From Ophiura sarsii (Eukaryota; Echinodermata; Ophiuroidea; Amphilepidida; Ophiuridae), in the NCBI GenBank assembly GCA_035610835.1, contig CM069459.1, positions 30,664,366 through 30,728,365 of the forward strand: 64,000 nt of DNA, written 5' to 3'. The position numbers and the translations under genes were made by a program. The number at the start of each line of letters is the position of its first letter. Within the stretch, counting starts at the first letter, position 1. Shown here in pieces: positions 1 through 11,868 of this stretch. Below the pieces are notes generated by a model. That model saw nothing but the letters and a program-made list of their open reading frames with translations, was not told where the DNA came from and did not search any database.

Positions 1-1234
1 AAACCAATAGCGAGGGAAATTATCCACTTATATTCCATGGCAGGATCATTACTGATTAACTCTTTGGTATCGTTTTTTTGCATGTAATTAGTGAACTAGT
101 GATGACAACATAAACACGTGCGGCCAAAATAGTATGCGTGTGACCATAATCGCTTGCGTACGCTTGGATTACTTTTGCACGCGAGGAAATCATAACCGAA
201 TATTTCTTGCCAATTTGGAACTATATTGATCTATAACTCCCTGGGTGTTTTTTTTTGGAATAAAACTATCAGGGGGAAAAAACGGTTCCAATTTTTTTGA
301 GAGGGGGGGGGGGGGGGGGGGGGGTCAAACCAGGGCCGCCCGTGTGTGAGTCCAGCCCTAAGTAATTGCGCCATGTGGTCAGCTGCAAAATCTTATGATT
401 TTCCAAAGCATTTGATAGCCCGCCGGATCGTGCCACAAGATAGACCAGGGAAGCGCAAGCTACCACTATAGTCTATTTGGCCATCACGAGACAGTGACGT
501 AACTGCGTATTCTAGTAATTGCAGAACATAACGCACAGAATTTACATACGCGTGCGTAAATGCTGCGCCTGTTAAGTTACGTCACTGTCCAGAGGAAGCC
601 AAATAGAGTATAGCAACTAATCAGTGTAGTGATTTGTAATGTTCAGGAAAATTAGGGTTAAGCTAATGTATTTAAGTAGTGCACTGCTTTCAGCTACTTT
701 TGGTAAATTTCTTTTTGGTAGTACTGAACTACTTTCATGGTTATCTCTCCACCTTTCTGCCCCTTTTGGGCGAACATCTTTGCTAACAGTGCAACTGTGG
801 ATACTTGATGTCAATGTCTATATACTAACACTGCCACTTTTGGGCTACATTTAGATCATTTATTTTGGAAGCACTACCTTTTTCGGGGGCTACATTTGGC
901 TGAAGTTGTTTTGGTAATACTGCCTGCTTTTAAGAATTCACGGTCAGTGCAAAGTAAAGTCTGGAGTTCTCTCTCGGCCACTTCATCTAATGAATGTCCG
1001 TGATGGGCATTGCTTTCTTAAGGAGATTGAACCATATGTAGTGATGCTGATGATGTAAGGTAGTCATCAACTTTGTGAATGCTAAATTCTAGGGCCCATA
1101 TTCGCATATTTTTTGTTGTGGCTTAACATTATGACAAGGAAGGACATTTAAAAAAAAATCAAAATAAATATTTAATTTTGAACAATTTCTTCTTCTTGGG
1201 AGTTATTCAAAGCATTGAAAACCATTGAACTGTA
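1..1234. other. Non-coding stretch
   Basis: It holds a G tract (about 303-324), the MITE at 466-613 and, at about 115-240, a dispersed repeat (GTACGCTTGGATTACTTTTG). That repeat recurs near 17490, and a weaker form lies near 44955. No coding exon seen. Confidence 0.6.
466..613. mobile_element. Inverted-repeat MITE
   Basis: CTATAGTCTATTTGGCC ... CAGTGACGTAACT at left; AGTTACGTCACTG ... GCCAAATAGAGTATAG at right. Confidence 0.65.
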
Positions 1235-1448
1235 TACTGTTAACGTGGACATTTTCACGCTACTTTAATTTTCGCTTTTCTTGCGCTTCATGCAGCTACC
1301 GCGAAAATAAAAACACACAAACATATTTATTTTGTGTATAAGTCTATGTAATGACCTTTCAAATTGTGAATTTAAAAACAAGTGAAATGGCTGAAAGTCG
1401 GCAAAGCACGAATAGTTTAATCGCACGAAAATGACCACTTTTACAGTA
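1235..1448. mobile_element. CTGTAAAAGTGG element (TA-flanked MITE), copy
   Basis: Family: TA|CTGTAAAAGTGGTAATTTT ... complement |TA, about 205-220 bp. The interior carries TTTCGCG-type CpG palindromes and a conserved segment around GTCTATGTAATGA and CAAATTGTGAATTTAAAAAC. Confidence 0.8.
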
Positions 1449-4025
1449 TTCAAAGCAGAATTATTGTTGTTGTTGTTATGCATCAGGTATTAATTGTGCC
1501 AAACTGGCTGAATTGGAACACGTACATTAATAACATTAAAATCTACACAACTATACATTATCAAAACACTAAAATACAAGGTTTGCATGAAGACAACACA
1601 ATACTAAGCAAGTAAGAAGTCACACACTAAGCCTTATACAACCAAAAAGAGGCTAAACACTCGATCATACGCCCACCCCATGTACCCCCACGTACATACA
1701 CTGCTACATGCTTTCATCTTCTACTAAAGTGGACATAGTTTAGAACTATTCAACCAGGGAAGGTGTGTTTCAAAAATGTTATCGACATTGTGAATAAGTT
1801 ACATAGATACACAAATTTACTGATACCCTTGATCTATAGGGCCCTTTTTCAAAAAGCTATATTTCAGCCTATTACACCTAGTCTAGAACTGCGGATTGTC
1901 CTACCCTCTCCCCCTCCCCTCCCCTCCCCTCCCCTCCCTCTCCCCTCCCCCTCCCCTCCCCCCCCCCCCCCCCTCCCCTTCCCCCTCCCCTCCCCCTCTC
2001 TCCCCCATTGCGAGACGTCCATGGATAGCTAGCTAGAATTTGCTGTGCGTTCACGTTTGGAGGCGTCTGTACACTCGCCCTACTTACATCATACTTGTAC
2101 ATTCCACGATCCCCAAATCTACACCGCATATACACACAATGCACATAAAACATACCATAACAACCACGACCACTTGACTACCATCACTTGTCCTAACAAC
2201 AAGAAAATAATTTACAAGATACTAAAATTGGCAAATCATCGTAAATATCAGTTCCAAGTGCTCTAACATGTAATTAAGGGTGTTGCTATGGCTAATTTTG
2301 TATTTAATATTCTAATAGAGCTTGCTGAGCTCCACAATAATCTGAAATCTGAGCTTGATCGGAGGTACGGTTTTATAGATATGACAATTTTATTGTCCAA
2401 AATGAAGCAAAATTGAAGCGTTCATTTCTTTTTGTTTCTTATTGGGTTTTTTGACCCCTAGCAAAATAATTAATCTATGCAAAAATGTTTAATTATTTTT
2501 TACAAGAAAAGTATAAATGCTACAAAGCTGAAATTTTGAGATCTTGTTAATTATAGTGTTTAAAAACTTTCCTGTGCTGCGGTAGGCTGTAAAACATCTG
2601 CATAATTAATTATACTTAATTATCTAAGGAAGCCTGAGGTCATTACAAATGAGGCTAATTATTTTTTTCAAGTTCATACACTTTCCTAAATGTATTACCA
2701 TTTCGTGTATATGTTGGTTATACTACTCTCCTTATCTCCTGTGCTGCGGGAGTGTGTACAGAAGTTTTCAATAACAATTTGGAGCAAAAACAAAAATCTA
2801 AATTTTCATAGAAATTTTTACCTAGGGAGTCAAAAAAACAATATAAAACAAAAGAAAATAGACTGCCCTCTGTTCGCTGAAAAACAATACAAAACAAAAT
2901 AATTCAAAATGACTTCAACTGGTTATATCTGTTGAACCGTGCACCCGATTCACTTACAGTAAAATACTTTTTTGTTGTACTCAACCAGCTCTACCTTATA
3001 CCTGAATATCAAGATTTTCTTTGCTAGCCAGGGGAACAACCTTAATACATTATTTATCTAGGCAAAATTCTACTTTGGTAAGAAGTCATGTCCAAATTAG
3101 CCCCAGTGGCCATCCAAATTCTAAGTGGCTAGAATCGGTTGACCATTTACTAGATTGACCAATAATTGACCGCATAATTTGGTTAAATTGTCTGCTGCTC
3201 TTTGGGTCATACTGAGGCAATAATAAATGCTGTCAAATTGATAACATTTAGGGGCTCCTTAAAAAAGGGATTTTTCTTCTTCTTGTACATGAATACCTAT
3301 ATAAAAATGTAAACATTTGTGGAACATTTATTATTTATAAAGACAAAATACAATTGTTGGCGTTATTATGTGTCATTTATATTTACACCTGCTAATCCCC
3401 CTAAAATATATAAATAGATAAGGTAAAATAAAAAAATTCCCCAGGATTACATTGGGATATTTGCATTATAATTGTTGTTCTATCCAGCAAGGTATATTTG
3501 TCTAATTTCTTAACTTCTAATTTCTCATAATCTTCACCACTTTTTTCTTTGTCATACAGTTGTTGCAGACATCCCATCATCTTACACCGATACACTATTT
3601 GGTATGGAACTTACTTAGATTCCACAGCTGTAATAAAGGTAAGAAAATGTGAAATATGGCATCAAAAACCATGTTCTTTAAGCCCAACTGGTCCATAATT
3701 GTCCACTTTTTAAAAATGTTTCCAACAATTATTCAAAATTGTTTGCACTTCTTTGAAATAGTTTTGCAGTTAGCAATTGTTAGAAAATGTTCAAATTTTT
3801 TTTTATAATTTTGAGTTATTGAAAATGTGTGCCAACTAAACACATTTTAGCTTCGAGAAAACGTAAATTGGCAAAAACCAGGGAATCAGCTCAGTGAAAA
3901 GCAAAAATACATCTTAAATTACAAATGTTGATAATTAAGTCACCTGCTAACTTTGTCACATGGGATTTGCATTTGAAACAAACAAAGTGATAAAAACATA
4001 AAATAGAATTACCACCAAAGGCAAC
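1449..4025. other. Non-coding stretch
   Basis: Apart from the C/T tract, I see only AT-rich unique-looking DNA. Small open frames have no recognisable motif. Confidence 0.55.
1900..2008. repeat. C/T-rich low-complexity tract
   Basis: CCCCT-type units with an internal poly-C run. The long Pro/Ser and Gly/Arg frames over it are artefacts of composition. Confidence 0.9.
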
Positions 4026-4081
4026 ATTAACGCTTTCCACGTGGCAGTCATTTGCAGACAACACTTTCACAAAATTTCACA
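4026..4081. mobile_element. CACTTTCC element fragment
   Basis: Only one end remains: CATTAACGCTTTCCACGTGG followed by the start of the reverse interior (CAGACAACACTTTCACAAAA). Confidence 0.6.
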
Positions 4082-4149
4082 AGACTGATTAACATTGTTT
4101 TTCAATCGTTTGTCGACTGCAATTAGGGTCAAATCCGTAACAATTGAAA

Positions 4150-4450
4150 AAGGATTGAAATAATTCACTCTCAAAAGGTTGAAAACTCATTTCATCCATA
4201 TGTTGTCTCACTGTTTTCGGACCTCAGCTCTGGAATAAGCTTCCTATTTATGTCAGAGAAGCTAGGACTGTGTCTACTTTTAAGAGTCTTCTAAAGACCT
4301 ATTTATTTCCAAATGTGTAACTTTGTATTATTGTATATGTTTTGTGTATTAGGTCTGCCGTATATTGTTTTCGGGGGGGGGGGGGGGGGGGGGGGTTTAA
4401 ACGCTGTGCTTTTTATAGAGCGCTATATAAGTGCCTATTATAATAATAAT
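4150..4450 (+). mobile_element. 3' end of a non-LTR retrotransposon (LINE), truncated
   Basis: 4201-4320 reads in one frame to a TAA. It contains VFGPQLWNKLPIYVREA and then STFKSLLKTYLF, the typical C-terminus of L2/CR1-like reverse transcriptase proteins (pattern G-P-x-LWN-x-LP ... FK-x-x-LK-x-x-LF). After the stop comes a 3' UTR interrupted by a poly-G tract (4373-4395), then GAGCGCTATATAAGTG and a short (ATA)n tail, the usual LINE/SINE 3' end. The 5' part is missing, so this is a dead insertion. Family assignment is by memory of the motif only. Confidence 0.8.
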
Positions 4451-6158
4451 GCAACATTATGTCATTTAGTACAATAAGTTACACTTGATTGAATGGTAAA
4501 ATCAGTCTACAAAAAGTGTCAAAGCCAAAAATCTATTTCAGTCTATCTATTCAGAGTGACTCCTGTGATCAATCCCCAAAAGATTGAAATATTTCAACAG
4601 GCCAATTTATGAGATAAATGATGGCATTTAAAACATATTCTAAAGTGATAAAAACTTGTACTGCTAAGTCAAATAATTCAGGTGATGAAGTAGAGATCAA
4701 CCCTGATCCCATCTTCGTACTATCCCTGGATATATAATGATACGACTCTAAATGGGAAACTTTCGATGCTAAGTTTGCTATGTGGGATAAGGTTGGCATT
4801 TGAAACATACACCTAAGTTATATTAGACGACAATGACCCCACCTGTTGGGCTAATGACAGACATCGTTTGGGTTTTTCCCCAAAAAAAGTTTGAACATTT
4901 TGGTTAAATTTCAACAATTTTCGAAAAGTTGAAATTGTTTATTGTTATTAATCCCCCCCCCCCATTTTGCACCCATTCACAAATGAATCACTATGATTAA
5001 TACAACAAAGATGATAACTCCTTGATTAGCAATTGATGATTATTTTTCACAGTATTCTTAAAATTGGTCGACAAAACACACATTTTGATGTGATTCATAA
5101 TTATTCTGAAAAATGAGAAAATATTTCAAATAATATTGTAATGATGAAACCATCAACTTACATTTCAGTAATCAATAATCATTCTCATTTTGGCTAGGAA
5201 TATTTGGAAAATGAAAATAAGAAGTAAAAAAAGGATAATGATTATATTTTTAAATGTGAAAATATTTCAAACATTGCAACAATGTTACCGTGTCACCTTA
5301 CACATCGTTAATCAAGAATCACGCTCAGTCTCTGTTTGTTTGAAAAATTGTGAAAAGTTATTTCAAATATTGCAATCACGCGATGATACTATCTACATTT
5401 TCATCAGCAATATTTGCAAACAGATTACGATCCATCCCATGTCGGCGGGCGGGCGGGGGGGAAACGACAAAATACATTACGATAATGTACAAACATTGTG
5501 AAATACGCTGATTCTAACCGATATCAGCAGTAGACACTCCATTACTTGGGAATGTTTCCTGCATAAACCATGGAATGTTTGCCTCGAGGAATTTTGATAT
5601 TATCACCGACGATTACTCGTAACCGCGTCATCTCGGTTATTGTAACTCATTTGGGGATGAGAAATATGCTTTTAAAAGTGACGCCTTTAGGCCACGAAGA
5701 AGAAAAAAACCTGTTCTATGGGCAGAAAGACCTCTCAGGTATAATAACATCGGGAGTTTTTTAACCAACATTTCAAGAAATGTTGGTGAATTTTCAACAA
5801 TTTTCAACAAAATTTGAACATTCTTTTTTTAAATTGTTTAAATTTTAAATTTTCAAAATGTTTCAACAAATTTAATGTTTTGTTTTGTTGATATGTATAC
5901 ACTTCAAGACGCCCGCCACAGGGCCACCTACAATCGTGGTCATAATTAGTTGAAACATCTTGATAATGATTACAGGTTAATGTGTTTTCATATCTGAAAA
6001 ATATGCACTATTGAAATATAATGTCTTCGTTTTGCATACTGCTGAGTTTGTTTATGGGAAATGAAAGAGGATAGGTGTGAAATATGTTTTAAATTTCTGA
6101 ATCATGGTCCCGTCAAATTGGATTGCTATTTTATAGTGGTTATCTCTGGAGCCATGCG
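4451..6158. other. Non-coding stretch
   Basis: AT-rich, with runs of AATTTTCAACAATTTTCAAC-type words at about 5785-5880 and a short G/C run at 5445-5460. No coding exon seen. Confidence 0.55.
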
Positions 6159-6373
6159 TAACCCCCTGAGAACTACTTGCCGATTGGTCAGAAAGATGGA
6201 TACATCATTTATTGCACCAATGAGAGACATTGTTAGAATAATTTGTATCCCTGATAAAGATGGGAGTGAAACATTTTAAAAGCTGCATTTGAATTGGCTA
6301 TTCATATGAGTACATCTTGTAATAAACCAATCAGAACCACTGTAAGATAGACAGGTAGACCCCAGGGGGTCAA
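6159..6373. mobile_element. CCCCCTGAG element (second TTAA MITE family), copy 1
   Basis: About 215 bp. Left end ACCCCCTGAGAACTACTTGC, interior GATACATCATTTATTGCACC, right end GGTAGACCCCAGGGGGTCAA. Nearly identical to copies at 52.56 and 53.17 kb. Confidence 0.85.
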
Positions 6374-6810
6374 CAAACTACAAAGGGGAATCACACCCAG
6401 CCTTTTCTACTTTCAATGGACCTACGGCACATATTCTCCTGGTCACAAGTCCAACATACGCCGGCGCACTTTGATTAGTTGCACGCACATGCTCGAAACT
6501 CACAAAATGCCGCTAACCAATCAGAGCCGTGAGGTCAAGCTTACGTATTGCGCACCACTGATGTCCGTTGCATCACTTTTTTGGTGAGGTTGACCTTGCA
6601 TACTTTACACGAGGTCAACCTCATGTGACGTGCCTCCATTGAATCGGTACATGACGTCCAATTCAGTAAGTGAACCGTGTAACCAAATTGGCCTACATAT
6701 CATGAAACAGGTGTGTCTTCTTTCTCAAAAAGTAAACACGGTTAAAAAAATCTCAACAAGATGACGGCTAATCCAAAACATAGATAACCGTTATTGAGAC
6801 ACTCTGTACA

Positions 6811-7134
6811 CACTGCAAATTATGAGCGTTTACTTTTGGACAAATAAAAGTAAACTCAAAAGTAAACGCAATTCTAAACACAAAACTAAACGTAAAAGTA
6901 AACGCAAAACTAAACGTTTCTTGCATTTTGCACCCAATTGACCTCAAAGCACGCTCCAAGTGAGTGAACATAATCACAGATGTTTCCACCATCTGTGATA
7001 TAATGGGACAGTTATTTATTAGAGGCTGGGTGGAAAACAGCTTAGTTGTTTGGCTCACATAAGTGTTTAGTATTGCGTTTACTTTTGAGTTTACTTTTAG
7101 TTTGTCCAAAAGTAAACGCTCATAATTTGCAGTG
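6811..7134. mobile_element. CACTG-ended fold-back element, copy 1
   Basis: CACTGCAAATTATGAGCG plus a run of AAAGTAAAC-type words at left, mirrored to CGCTCATAATTTGCAGTG at right. It is flanked by ACA on both sides (3-bp duplication). Resembles non-autonomous CACTA/CACTG-type elements. Confidence 0.85.
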
Positions 7135-8261
7135 ACATTTCAAATCAGACAGCCACTATGCACATTGACATGCTTTTCTCTTGTCGTTATGTCATGTCCT
7201 GGTTTCTTGGTTTATGGCTGCTGCACACGCGACCAATTATAAACGCAAAGCTTCAAAATGGAGGCAGGGGTAAGTCTGGCTCAAACAAACCAAGTCTGGC
7301 ACTTTTAAATCAAGGGGCAGGCATTAAGAGTTCGCGACATCATGCATGAATCCATTTAGATTCTCGCAGAGGAATTTTGCCCTCTACTGCCATGTGAGAA
7401 ATGTGAGAACAAAAAACTATCAATTATCAGAGATCGCACTGCATTGAAATGATGTACAGTGATCGGTAATTTATAAGCTTTGTCATGTTTTGCAATTGAG
7501 TTTGCTTCACGAATCCAAACACATTTTTGTGATTTTTTTTATTTTTTTTGATTCACGGATTCACGTCCCTGTGGGGCGTTCATCGGGCTATTTCCATTGA
7601 AATCCATGCACCCCATGTGAAAAAAACAAATGTTTTTCTTTGTGCACACTGACTGTTTGATTAATCTCTTGACAAACAAAATTTATCCAGAGATTTCAAC
7701 TGATTTCTAAAAGCTTATTAGATTTTTGTTGTCTCTAAAGAAATCATGTGTTCAATCTCCTTAAATACACACTCTGAAGTCTTGTTTTTTTCTAAATTGT
7801 ACTGGTCGAAACGTTTGTTTCTTTCTAAGTCAAACTGCAAGGTTATTGTGTAATGAATATATGTATCTCCATCTATCAAACTGTGAATCACATTCCATGA
7901 CAAATAAAATCCTCCATGAATTAAATTTATGCACCGATATGACATTGACGACATAACACCCTAACATGTATGCATTTATGCAAGAAAATGGAAGCTGTTG
8001 GTGCTGAAACTAGAAAAACGATGATTTCATTTTCTTTCTTGTTTTCTTTTTTCACTCTCTCAGAATATTTTACTTTTGAAAGATTCAGGGCCGTTATTCA
8101 TGCTTGTAACAGGGAACACATCAGCAGGAGATTGAATTGGCTTAATGTTGATCCACATAAACAAATCCTTTAAGGCTTTGGTTGTCGTATGTTGACCTGC
8201 TTTGATATCAACCCCTGCATACAAACCAAGCTTACACAGAGAATTATGGTGATATTTATAT

Positions 8262-8440
8262 ATGAGCGTGTTTCTACTGGGGAAGAAACTGCTAAGAATC
8301 ACTAAGTTTGCCCAGTAGAAACAGCCAGATACCACTAAGAATCAGCATTTATGGTAATCCCCAAAACCTCACAAACCAGGTTTGGAACCGGTAAGAAACG
8401 GCAAGAAATCCAATAGAAACAGAAAGGCGATTAATCTTAC
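8262..8440. mobile_element. Left half of the TGAGCGTGTTTCT element
   Basis: ATGAGCGTGTTTCTACTGGG, GTTTGCCCAGTAGAAACAG and ACAAACCAGGTTTGGAACCG match the 50.3-kb element. It runs directly into minisatellite-like DNA with CTTCTGAAGA words. Confidence 0.7.
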
Positions 8441-8899
8441 CGTTTTGTGCCGTGCAAGATTTATAAAGTGCTGTCTTCTGAAGAAAGTAATTCTGTGCAC
8501 ATTTTTCTTGTAGTGGTGTACTATTTGGAAAAGTCTGTTGTGTGATGAGTATTATTTGTATAGTGCTGTCTCCTGAAGATAGCAATTTGGGTGTACATAA
8601 TTCATATAGTACCATCTGATGTAGATGGCAAGTTATTGTGTAAGGTGCCATCGCATCTTTTTAGAACTAAATGTTGTTATAAACAGCAACTACCAACTTT
8701 TGATTAAATTAACTTAAAACTGTTTCAGCCGTTAACCACATGAAATTACTGTGTAGGTACATTCAGTGAATTTGAGACAAGATCTTATCTACAAATTTCC
8801 TTCAAAAACCATCTATAGAATTAACCGAGAAATTGACGTTTGTTTTGTTATTTTCTTTGCTAACAAAAAAGGCCTGACCGACCGACGCTTACCTTAGAG

Positions 8900-9342
8900 C
8901 AGGCCTTCTCACTTGTGGCGCATTGCATCATTCCGAGTGGCACGCGGAAGGACGCATGGAAAAATAAGATTAAAAAAAATAAAAAAAATAACTTCAACCA
9001 GATCGCAAGAAGCATGAAGAGCCACTTCAGCCACTAACTGCAGTGGGGTATAGTCATGATTATTAGTAGTAGGCCTATTGATTATCACTACATTTGCTAC
9101 CAATTTTTGTACATTTTACCATCAACATTTCTTTATTTCTTGTACTACATTGCATGCAAATATAGCTGCTCTCCTTAGCCTGTTAAAAGGGGGGAAATCC
9201 ATGAGCTTCCATTTCGCCCCCTGGACCTAAGGCGGGCCCCTGGACCCCACCCGTTTTTCGCTCCGCTCGCAGGGACAGTGGTGCTTCTAGATCACTAACA
9301 TCTCAAAAGTGGTGCTTCACAAAATCTAATTGAGAAGGCCTG
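8900..9342. mobile_element. hAT-like element with 8-bp target duplication
   Basis: Ends CAGGCCTTCTCA and TGAGAAGGCCTG, with flanks CCTTAGAG and CCTTATAG (7 of 8 identical). The 8-bp duplication and CAG-type ends fit hAT. The interior (443 bp) has no transposase. Confidence 0.78.
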
Positions 9343-9387
9343 CCTTATAGGTTTATTTGCTGGTACAACAGGGTGGTTTTTTTTCAT

Positions 9388-9776
9388 TGCCTTAATGGCA
9401 TATTATGTGATCTTTCCAAGGAGCGCCCTCTATTCATGATTTTCGTTAGAAAGTAGATAATCTTGCAGATTTACATTTATGATCATAAATGATAAATATA
9501 TTCCGAGTTACAGAGCAAGACGATTCCTAATTACTTCAAAATCATGGTTTTAGAGTGAATTAAGAGTGAAAAATAAGTTGTCGCTTAGACCTGACAGTTT
9601 ATTTTTACTCTTTAAACCATGATTTTGAAGTAATTAGGAATCGTCGCTCTGTAACTCAAAATATATTTATGATTTACGATCAGAAATGTAAATCTGCAAG
9701 AAGATCTACTTTCAAAAGAAAAAAATCATGGATAGAGGGCGCTCCCTGGAAAAGATCACATAATATGCCTTTAAGG
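9388..9776. mobile_element. Long inverted-repeat element with GAGCGCCCTCTAT arms
   Basis: The left arm (GGCATATTATGTGATC, then GGAGCGCCCTCTAT) is mirrored at the right (ATAGAGGGCGCTCC, then GATCACATAATATGCC). Arms of nearly 190 bp make this almost a perfect hairpin. Related, shorter copies are at 36794-36850 and 47538-47742. Confidence 0.82.
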
Positions 9777-10103
9777 TTAATGTTGCAGAACAAGTGGGAA
9801 ATATGCGTGTCCGCAGTTGTCTGCTAAAACCCTGTCTGTATTCATACTATGTTTCGTTAAGCTACTTCCACTTTATTTTTAAAACATCTAAATCCGACGC
9901 TGCGAGCAGATCGTGATTGAATTCTAAATGGGGATTCCATTTGTTATCATACATTTTGTTTGTCTCAATGTAAGATAAGAACTGTTGTTGTTTCTTTTTC
10001 TTTTTTCTCTCGTATCTATGCCTAACAAAATTTCACTTTTTATGCAATACGTCGCTGTTCTGTCAGAACCTTTTATCTCCATCCAGCCCTTAAGCATATA
10101 AAG

Positions 10104-10405
10104 TAATATTTCCTATGTATGTATAACCTTTGGACAGTCTGCTTTAAACATGTTCAAGGGCCAAAACACATCTGTCAAAACCTGGAAAGTAAGTGCTCTT
10201 TCCCCCGAACATGTATAAAGAAATACTTCCAATGTATAACTTTTGGGCAGTTTTACTTTATACATGTTGGTTGTTCAAGGGCCAAAACACATCTGTCAAA
10301 ACCTTAAAAGTAAGTGCTCTTGCCCCCAAACATGTATACAAAGAAAACTTCCAATGTATAACTTTTGGGCAGTTTTACTTTATACATGTTGAAGGGCCGG
10401 AAAAA
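10104..10405. repeat. Tandem ~120-bp repeat, about 2.5 copies
   Basis: Units contain CAATGTATAACTTTTGGGCAG, ACTTTATACATGTT, GGGCCAAAACACATCTGTC and AAGTAAGTGCTCTT. Related single pieces occur at about 53690-53780 and 54430-54520. Confidence 0.8.
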
Positions 10406-10827
10406 CATACAAGATTTTGATTAAACGGGGATGAATAGTGGATACATGCATGTGCATGCTTCAACTATTTGGAATTCTTCGCCAGTCTAAACTAAGTACT
10501 TCACTGGTCTACAGGGTATGCACTTCACTTTTTGCCTGTACATGTTTATGTTACTTAGGCTATACCTGGGAAAGTTTTTTGGTAATGTCTATAGTATGCC
10601 GCACATGATGTGATTTGTAATGGGAAGTTGTAATACTTTATCGTTAGGGATTCACCATTTGATATCCAGGTGAGAGGGTAGGAAATGAGGGGAAGGGATT
10701 AATGGGGTTTATTTTTTCTTTGAATCTTCGATGTATGTATGCTGGGCTCAAAATACATGGGGCAAAGGCGATAAGCTAGCCCTCAGTTTTCACAAAATAG
10801 CACCCTGAGAAAATGTTGGCCTTATGG

Positions 10828-11160
10828 TAAGGCCAAATTAAATTAATTGTTTGTCTCAAAGCTCCTCTCCTGTTGTAAAACTAATGCGGAATGCGGGTGT
10901 TTTTCAAGTTTTTTAAAAAAAAAATTTAAATATAAAATATTGAAATCCTTGTAAAAGTGAACTTTTGTATTTAAGATGATGTGATCAATGAAAATCTAAA
11001 AAATCAGTGAAATTTTGGGATTTTTTTTTTTTTGTTGTTGAAAAAACAATTAAAAATTTAAAAAAATAAGTTTTTTTCAGATTTTTGTTTTTCTAATGCG
11101 CATCAATAAACTAACGCGCGCGGGAGCTTTGAGACAAACAATTAATTTAATTTGGCCTAA
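10828..11160. mobile_element. GGCC-ended PIF/Harbinger-like MITE, TAA duplication
   Basis: TAA|GGCCAAATTAAATTAATTG...CAATTAATTTAATTTGGCC|TAA. The terminal inverted repeats are ~35 bp, reaching into GTTTGTCTCAAAGCTC. A 3-bp TAA/TTA target duplication is the PIF/Harbinger signature. Confidence 0.88.
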
Positions 11161-11409
11161 AGGGGTGATTTTTTGGAGAATTTGCTCAAAATAGCCCTCA
11201 TAGCCCAAAAAGTATTTTAACCCCTGTGTGTATGTCTCTTCTTTTCTTTCTTTTTAGAAAAAAAAGTATTCATGCCTTATTGCCTTGGTTGCATTACCAG
11301 TGATTGATAATATATCTCTTCCTTCTTTGTTTGCATTATGTCTGAGAAGTGACAAGCTTGCGTCTGACAATGTTTGCACTCCTCGCATCTCAAATCAAAC
11401 CCTCTGCAT

Positions 11410-11575
11410 GTACTGTTAAAGTGCACAATTTCTCACTATATTTTCGCTTTTTTCGCGCTCGAACAAGCTACTGCAAAAATAATAATAACTGAATATATTT
11501 CTTTTGCGTACAGGTCTATGTGATGAAGCTACAAATCGTGAATTTAAAAACACACAAAACCGTTCAAAATTATAG
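11410..11575. mobile_element. CTGTAAAAGTGG element, right end missing
   Basis: Starts TACTGTTAAAGTGCAC and keeps TTTTCGCGCTCG and GTCTATGTGATGAAGC, but the right terminus is not found. Confidence 0.65.
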
Positions 11576-11679
11576 TTTAATAGTTTATGAGCATACTTGG
11601 TATGTTACTTTTTGTGCATCGTATAGCTCTATTGCTGATCCTTTTTTACATCTTTTAATTTAGTTCAATAGTTTGATCC

Positions 11680-11785
11680 TACTCTCTTAAATCAAAAGAT
11701 TCAATATCGGACTGAAATTTCACTATATTAGATTGAACATTTTCAATCTTTTAAGACCCTTCCTATCTTTTGATTTAAGAGAGTA
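11680..11785. mobile_element. 106-bp TA-flanked palindromic MITE
   Basis: TACTCTCTTAAATCAAAAGA at left and TCTTTTGATTTAAGAGAGTA at right, exactly complementary. Confidence 0.8.
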
Positions 11786-11796
11786 CATTTTCAGAA

Positions 11797-11868
11797 GGAT
11801 GTGTGTGGCTAAGTGTGTAGAGCGTGAGACTTACAATTAAAAGGTTGTCGGTTCGAACCTCCTCATCC
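11797..11868 (+). ncRNA. tRNA-like sequence, probably pseudogene or SINE head
   Basis: It is 72 nt long with an acceptor-like pairing of GGATGTG with CTCATCC (6 of 7). It has an A-box-like TGGCTAAGTGTG and a perfect B-box GGTTCGAACC. The anticodon arm region (GAGACTTACAATTAAAAG) does not pair well, so it is probably not a functional tRNA. It abuts an inverted-repeat element at 11680-11785. Confidence 0.5.

Noticed and set aside
1763..2153. Pro/Ser-rich (+) and Gly/Arg-rich (-) frames
   Set aside because: Both run over the same C/T low-complexity tract; composition artefact.
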